Below are positions 58,135 through 64,000 of a stretch of 64,000 nucleotides of DNA, piece after piece. The stretch spans positions 158,331 through 222,330 of the forward strand of contig MNCI01007683.1 of NCBI GenBank assembly GCA_015680685.1. Reading direction: 5' to 3'. The notes beneath the pieces were generated by a model. The model had not been told where the DNA came from. It ran no database searches and saw only the letters and a program-made list of their open reading frames with translations. Made by a program: the position numbers and the translations under genes. Source of the stretch: Gnetum montanum (Eukaryota > Streptophyta > Gnetopsida > Gnetales > Gnetaceae). The stretch's first letter is position 1. Every line of letters begins with the position of its first letter.

Positions 58135-61100
58135 GTAATCTTTATTTAATAGCCTTGAATTTTATGTTTTATACACATTTAATTTTCTACATAAACTTCA
58201 AGTTGCCATTATTTTGGTTTATAGTTTTCATGGCTATGAAGTGTTCAGTTTATGCAGAAAAGAATCCTATGCTTTATATACAGGGTACTTTTGCCATGAT
58301 TCTCCTTGAAGTGAATGATTATCTTGGCATTTAATTTTTTAAAGTCGATGCAAACCGTCAAATGGAACGTTGCATTTCTTGCATATAGGAATATCACGTT
58401 TTAATAAATATAAAACTCATAATTTTATTTTAGAGTATCTTGAGTGTTAAGTAAATGTTAGATTAGCCCAATGTTTAGTTTCACCTATACACTCACTCTG
58501 GCAATTTGCATTAGTGGTTGTTAAAAGATAGAATTGTCCTTGCCCAAAGTGGTTCCCTCTAGAATTGCCTCTATATTCTTGCAATTAAAGTCTGCCCCTT
58601 ACTGTGAGTTTACCTTCTATTCCCCTCTTTGTGCTGTCATTGCCTTAGGATGTTACCACTTATTTGTCACTGATATTAATGTCCTGCAAACAATGAGAAA
58701 TCTCTTCACCGTGCTTTGTGAAGAAATGCAAACATTGACTGTTATAGTGCTCACTTTAGTCTTCTTCTTGTACAAATTTGGGAGCAAGCCTAGCAACCAG
58801 CATTTTGAAGGAAAGGATGCATATCAGAAGTTAGTTTTATTATTTGCATTGTTCATGTTCACTGTACCATTATTAACTATTCGTAGTAACAGTTTATTCA
58901 GTTCGTTGTACCCTTGGTGGTTAGTCTTTTGTGGTACTATTTTCTCTTCATTGTAGTACCATCTATTGTTCACCGAAAACATAGTTGTTGGTTTTTCTGT
59001 AGTCAAAAGAGCACAGTTAATAATTACTACAGTACTGTCATTGTTTGAATATAGTATTGTTTGTTATTTCTTTTACAGTATTATTTACTGGTTATTGTCA
59101 CCGTATTCTAGCGAAAAGCTGCAATTGTTGATGTGTAATAGCATATTAATTCCACCAGAATTTATGAAAGTAGAAGATTTTGCCGAAAATTAGAACACTA
59201 CGTTTGCAATTCCCCTAGAGGTTCATGTTGAAGAAGGCAAATTGATATATTTACTATTCTGGATGTAGCCAGTTCTCTGATTGTATCTTTTCTTACCACC
59301 CTTGGGGTTTTAAGGTTCTACACTATTGTCCTAGTAGCCTCCTTATAGCATACACAAAATGATGGAGCATGAAAACTTTGTTATATAGGGAACTTATGCA
59401 TGAAAGTGAATTGATAATGCATGATGCTTGCTAAGACACAAACCTTAGGATGAATCTTAGTGCTACTTTATATTTACGTAAATTTTAAAAAAATGATAAT
59501 TTAGGAAACAATGAAGATGTTGAATCATTGGAATATAACACTTGTAACTCAGTCATTTATTTACCAGTATATATGATGGGATGCATGTGCATAGAGATGG
59601 CGAGGCTGTTGCTGTTGATATACTATTGCTAGCCATTTTTATTCTTTATTACCTGGCCTTTCACTGTGCAATCAATTGTCATTGGTTTCATATAAGTCTG
59701 TGTTGCTAACCCATCAATCTATGCTTAAGCCCTCTGTTTTATTCGCATTATGTAATGCAAGGAGCCATGTCTCTTATTTGTCCTGTATTCTTTTTTCATC
59801 TGCAAACTGGAAATATGCCTCTACATGGCTTGTAAGGTCTTTCTTGTCTTCAAATTTCTGTTAGATCATTTGTTGCCAAGACATTGATTTTTAGAAAACA
59901 TTGTGCTAGTTCACATTAGGGGTGTAAATGAGCTGTGCCGAGCCAAGTCAAGGTTATTTGAGCTTAAGCTCAGGTTAGGCTCAAGCTTGGCTTGGTGTGC
60001 AGACTTTCTTACGTAATTTAAAATTAAAATTTGCAATGATACATAGAAATTTACTATGTTTCGCATTGATTGAGAATGCGGAAACGTGGGAACTTAGAAT
60101 GCTTACCTAAACAAGTTTCGTAAGGAGGGGGCTATTTCTTGGAACATGAACATAACAATCTTGTATATTATGTATAAAATTATAATTTAAATTAGGTTAA
60201 AGTTTGCAAATTTCAGTAATATTTTAATTTTGATGTTTAATCTTTTTAAGAAGAGAACCCGATAAATGTGAACAATACTTCAAAATTTAAATGATTTTCC
60301 CACCTAAACAACACGATGACGTCCACTGATCAACATTTTTACTACAGGAATTTACCAAGCATTATCGTATATTAAAATGAACAGTATTCATCAACATTTT
60401 TAAAGGAGGCCTACCAAGCACCATCTTGTCAGTGTCTGGCAGGTGTTCTTTTGCAAAATGGACCTCCCTCCCGTCATGAACGTACTCCTTTGGTTAATTA
60501 AACTTGCTATTTTTGATAGCAATTTCCTTTAACTAAAAAGCAATTTAGCTTAAATGTAAATCAATTTCACTTAAATGTAAATCAATTTTGCTCTTGATCA
60601 ATATCAATTTTGTTTAAGATATAGTTCAAATTTGCTTTTTGATGAAATCAAATTGACTTATATTTTTAAATATTTCATTTTACCGACTCAACTGGAACTG
60701 ATGATGCAACAGCAGAGAAAAAATGAACTAATTTATATAAGCTTCAATGTCATCTAATTATGAAGCTCCAAAAACCGTGCGTGTTTGATGGTTTTGTTTT
60801 CTCTAGCGGGGGTCATGCACTCATTCAAAGAATGAGCTTATTGTAACCTAACCGTCTCAACTGGAACTGATGATGCAACAGCAGTTCTGCTTCTAGACCT
60901 GGACCTCTGTCATATGGGTACCAAAAGATTCATCTCAAAAAATGTGATTTAGCTGACTCACTGAAATTGAGTCTTGTGCAACCAATAAACTGAAATTGCC
61001 ATTCTTGCACAGGTTCCAATGCACTTAATCACTCATTTCATAGCAGCGCAACATTTGTCACAAGAAATTCTTTTGTGGCCAGATCCTATACAGTAATTCC

Positions 61101-62021
61101 TATCTGCTTTGAATTGTTGGTAATGTCACTCTTGAGGGCATTATTTGACAATGAATTCTAAGGTATTGGAATTACTAAGGGCATCGAAGCACATGAATCC
61201 ACTGCCCACGAAGAGTCCTGTGGATTGTTGTGTTGCACACAATTTTTTTTACCGCCTGTTCAATGAAGATATGGATGAACTTTGATTTCTAATTGAATGG
61301 CTTAGGTAAGTAGATATCACATCTTATTATTTTCATACCATAATTCGTTTCTAGATTTGCCTCTATTTTTGTGATGCTTTTTGCAAGTTGGATTAATCCA
61401 CTTTCCAAAAATGCATCTGTTGTATCAGTTAGGTCTATATAGTATTTGTTGCACAATGCCTATATATTTTTAGCCTAACTCATTAGGGTCGAGCTTGTAA
61501 AATGCAAGTCGCATGCGTTAACCAAAGCATGAACTATGTTTGGGCATGCGTGCATGCTATGTGTTTACAAATTTTAATATTGTTTATATACATAAAGAAT
61601 TGTTCTCTTTCCACAGGTTTTCAACTAAGTGAAATTATGACAAAATTGCTTGTGAACTGAAATATTGATCACCTGAAATCTGTACAGTGTGGGACTGCAT
61701 TAATGTGGGAACGTGGAAATATATTGGATATGTATTTGGGGATTTAGGAACGCTATAAGGCAGTGGGAGCAGTACAACTGTTCCTAGAAGTTAATAGATG
61801 TTATACATTCTTTCAACATTTCTTAGGAGTCTGGAAAAGTTAAAATTTCTCAAGGTTAGGCTGGAAAATTTTCATTTTAACATCAAAGTGTTTAGTCTAC
61901 AATTAGCATATGCTGATTTTCAAATGATTGAACTGAATGATGAATAGACGTCTCCTTTCTATACATATATCTGCTAATTACTTGTTTTTGTTTATGTTTC
62001 ATGTCTTTGAAAACATTGCAG
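58135..62021 (+). other. Host gene intron 4 (3.9 kb)
   Basis: It opens with gtaatc and closes with aaaacattgcag. It contains a 220-codon hydrophobic reading frame at 58534-59193 with one stop. A transposon-end-like gggtgtaaatgagc followed by gagccaag/gagctt repeats lies near 59918-59998. A near-exact 35-bp direct repeat is at 60681-60715 and 60850-60884, and a 17-19 bp cttaaatgtaaatcaatt tandem lies near 60550-60585. No gene on its own is supported. Confidence 0.55.
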
Positions 62022-62202
62022 GTTTACTTATGAAGGAGCTTGCGTTAGAGCATGCCAAAGATGCTGGTATTCTGCCAAAACTATATGAATCTCAAAATGA
62101 CCAATCAGAAGCAGAACTCATCTCAGATGTGACGCCAACTTCTAATGACATGGTACAATTAGCAAATGATTCGAGAAAAGGAAATACGAGGAAACGAAGA
62201 AG
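62022..62202 (+). CDS. Host gene exon 5
   Basis: Acceptor aaacattgcag ends at 62021. The exon completes the Gly codon from exon 4 and reads LLMKELALEHAKDAG, then ILPKLYESQNDQSEAELI and a polar stretch. It ends with KGNTRKRRR at donor aag|gtatgt (62203) in phase 2. The basic end is a possible nuclear localisation signal. The first part is helical and acidic, the second looks disordered. Reading on through the donor gives a stop six codons later, so an intron-retained form would differ only at the very end. Confidence 0.65.
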
Positions 62203-62466
62203 GTATGTGCTGAAATTATAAAAGCAATTCATACTATTGTCATGCAAAGAACATTTGTATAAAGGTTATTATCATCGTATAAGACTTCGGGAATTTAACA
62301 AATGGTAGTGATGTTGCTACCTCATCCTTTGAATGAATTGTTCTTTGATTGTGTTATATGTATGATTGTTGCTGTTTTATATGTATTTTATTACTTTCTG
62401 AGCCTGGCATGCAACTTTCACAAGTTTGGGCGCTGGGTGACTTCTGACTGTCCATTTTGTATGTAG

Positions 62467-62473
62467 GATGTAG
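62467..62473 (+). CDS. Host gene exon 6, last codons and stop
   Basis: Acceptor ttgtatgtag ends at 62466. The exon completes an Arg codon, adds Met and stops (tag 62471-62473). So the protein ends R-K-R-R-R-M. The exon continues as 3' untranslated sequence. Confidence 0.5.
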
Positions 62474-62984
62474 TGATGAAGAATTGGAGGTGAAAGTACC
62501 AAAGGCCTGATCGTTGATGGATAATAGGCATCATACAAACTTTGCTGAATAATAGTGTTTAAGTAGTTGGTACATAATTAAACTATGATGAGTGTATCAT
62601 TATTTTTGATGTTTTATGTTTTTAACTGGATTAAGCCAGAATTATTTCAAAAGCAATGAAAAGGAGCTTATGCTAGACTAAGCCTGTGACTGTTAAGCAG
62701 ACGCTATTTGGTAGTTGATAGATGAGATTGGAATATTAACTATTCTTTTGGGCCATTGTATTTGGTGCTTCGTGTATTTAAAATTACTGGGATTGTAACA
62801 ACGCTGCCCCAGAGTACATTGTTCGACACCCCAAGAGTTTCCCAAGCAGATTCTGAATTGGGACAAAACTCAAGAGGAATACGCCTTAGCAATCAACAAT
62901 CCTGAAACACATGCCAACAACCAATGTGTTAGTGTTAGCATGTCTCCTGAGCGGTGTTTCATAAACAATATTTACGATTTGCTA
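62474..62984 (+). other. 3' untranslated region and flank of the host gene
   Basis: The 3' untranslated region follows the stop. Possible poly(A) signals are ctgaataatag near 62543 and cataattaaac near 62573. No further gene is seen before the GC-rich tract. The exact transcript end cannot be fixed. Confidence 0.45.
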
Positions 62985-64000
62985 ACAAGCTAGATAGCGC
63001 TCCCTTGCTCCACTCACGTGGACACCACGGGGACTACCAGCTGAACCCTCTAGATTCATCATCGCGTGCTGGTAGTTGGTGTCGCGCTCCAAGGAGCGCA
63101 CACAACATTCCCATAACACGTCCCATGACACACCCGGTAAAAACACCCCAACGCAGAGTTGAACTACGCAACCCTCCTAGGCAAGGTTCTACCGAGTGGG
63201 GTAATGAGGTAGGTCGTAGCCTCCTCTTACTAACGCATGGAACTGTCATGCTAGTATGGTTCCGAAGACACAAGGAGAGGAGGACCCCTTGTGCCCCCAC
63301 GGCCCCCGAACCATGGGGGAGGTAGTAGGCTACCAGCAACCCTGCTACCTCTCTCACAATTCTCCCTTGCTTAAAACGAGCGACGACCTCGGAGCATGGC
63401 CTGGGTAACCCGCGAGGTTGCTTCATCAAAACCAAGGGAGAATTCCGTCAATTCCGGGGAAGTCCGCCCATGCTATTCTGAGTCAATTAGAAGGGATCTT
63501 TGGTTCTGGAAGGTCCAACTGCTAGGGCCTAAGGCCGTAAAGTATTTTCATTGAACTCGACCGTCTTCCTAGGATCCGGACTCATCCTAGCATCTGACAC
63601 CCAAGTCAAGAGCATCACTCCTCAAGACTTGGACTGTCCATCCTTCCATACTTGGCCTAAAATGCCAAGCTATGGGAGGACATCAAGTGGTCTATCATTG
63701 CAACATGATAGAACGCACCGACCTAGGGATCCATGAGTTCCAGGGCGTCCCCTGACTCGTTTGATCCCAAGATCTAGGGGTCTTAAGTTCAAACCTCTTT
63801 GAATCTTAAGCCCCATCGCCTATAGAGCACTTTGAATGGCTCCAGGCACCTTCCTCCCATGTTTGAGGCCGACTCCCATAGGAATTCGCTCTCGAATCCT
63901 ATAAGGCACCGCATGTCGCACCTCTTCTGATTTTTTTTTTCACGGGAGGTTTCTCCATCCATCGTCGGAGCAGCCAAGGTGGGAGGTCAATTGCTTGCTC
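62985..64000 (-). other. GC-rich, mitochondrial intron-like DNA (possible nuclear transfer), runs off the edge
   Basis: From about 62985 the base composition rises sharply. The tract shows structured-RNA-like pieces: complementary blocks such as ccccttgtgcccccacggcc against gggggagg, and tgcgctccttggagcgcg on the minus strand. On the minus strand, phrases like cttcggaaccatactagcat and gacagttccatgcgttag are in the style of plant mitochondrial group II intron or spacer sequence. I could not find a domain V hairpin or an exon, so the source gene is open. It is not 18S, 5.8S or 25S rRNA by any conserved block I know. The protein frames over it (62954-63325, 63034-63435 minus) overlap on opposite strands and are unlikely genes. 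Confidence 0.45.

Noticed and set aside
58035-58334. 99-codon frame
   Set aside because: It is exon 4 read on through its donor into the intron.
62954-63435. 123- and 133-codon frames on opposite strands
   Set aside because: Long frames are expected in GC-rich sequence; they overlap on opposite strands and show no domain. The tract looks like RNA-structured organelle DNA.
62985-64000. Nuclear ribosomal RNA gene
   Set aside because: The phrase ttccgtcaattcc near 63444 recalls small-subunit rRNA, but the following bases and all other conserved blocks do not fit.

Overview
The window looks like nuclear DNA of a land plant with a large, repeat-swollen genome. A gymnosperm or similar lineage is my guess, and the sequence does not settle it. 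The evidence is nested Ty3/gypsy elements of plant type (Athila and Tat lineages), nine related LTR units, LINE relics, a MITE and a tRNA-derived SINE pair. There is one plausible host gene with plant-style introns, and a GC-rich tract at the right edge that looks mitochondrial. Nearly all coding matter outside the host gene carries stops and frameshifts.

Left block (1-23.4 kb). Bases 1-911 are the right part of an LTR (Z). It sits in the 3' internal tail (912-960, with polypurine tract) of another element (Y), whose long 3' LTR is 961-2814 plus 15965-16421. That LTR is split by a complete Athila-type element (I, 2820-15959) with an exact 5-bp target duplication ATTAA. Y in turn interrupts the pol gene of a Tat-type element (X, 16422 to about 19290). 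About 4 kb of unassigned AT-rich sequence follows.

Middle block (23.4-34.9 kb). A LINE relic (ORF1-like, endonuclease, reverse transcriptase, Cys-rich tail) is split by a minus-strand, gag-protease-only LTR element (II, 26413-33280) with target duplication AATAG. The LINE reading frame resumes exactly across the insertion. An RTE-type LINE tail relic lies inside the same block.

Right-middle block (34.9-48.9 kb). A second full-length Athila-type element (III, 34939-48936) carries gag, protease, RT, RNase H, integrase and a third ORF. Its integrase is interrupted by a solo LTR on the minus strand (41722 to about 42587).

Right block (49-64 kb). A host gene starts near 49.6 kb (TATA box, noncoding exon 1) and ends near 62.5 kb. 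Four confident or probable coding exons give a predicted protein of about 157 residues, which I do not recognise. Its introns hold a truncated Athila ORF3 fragment (IV), two SINE-like units, a 316-bp inverted-repeat MITE, a PIF1-helicase relic and a long hydrophobic reading frame. From about 62985 to the end the sequence is GC-rich and resembles organelle (mitochondrial intron-like) DNA.

The most interesting signal is upstream of ORF3 in elements I and III. A copy of the U3-type dyad repeats and a TATA box are followed by a putative leader intron of about 300 nt whose acceptor abuts the ORF3 ATG. This suggests a subgenomic promoter and a spliced message for the third ORF.
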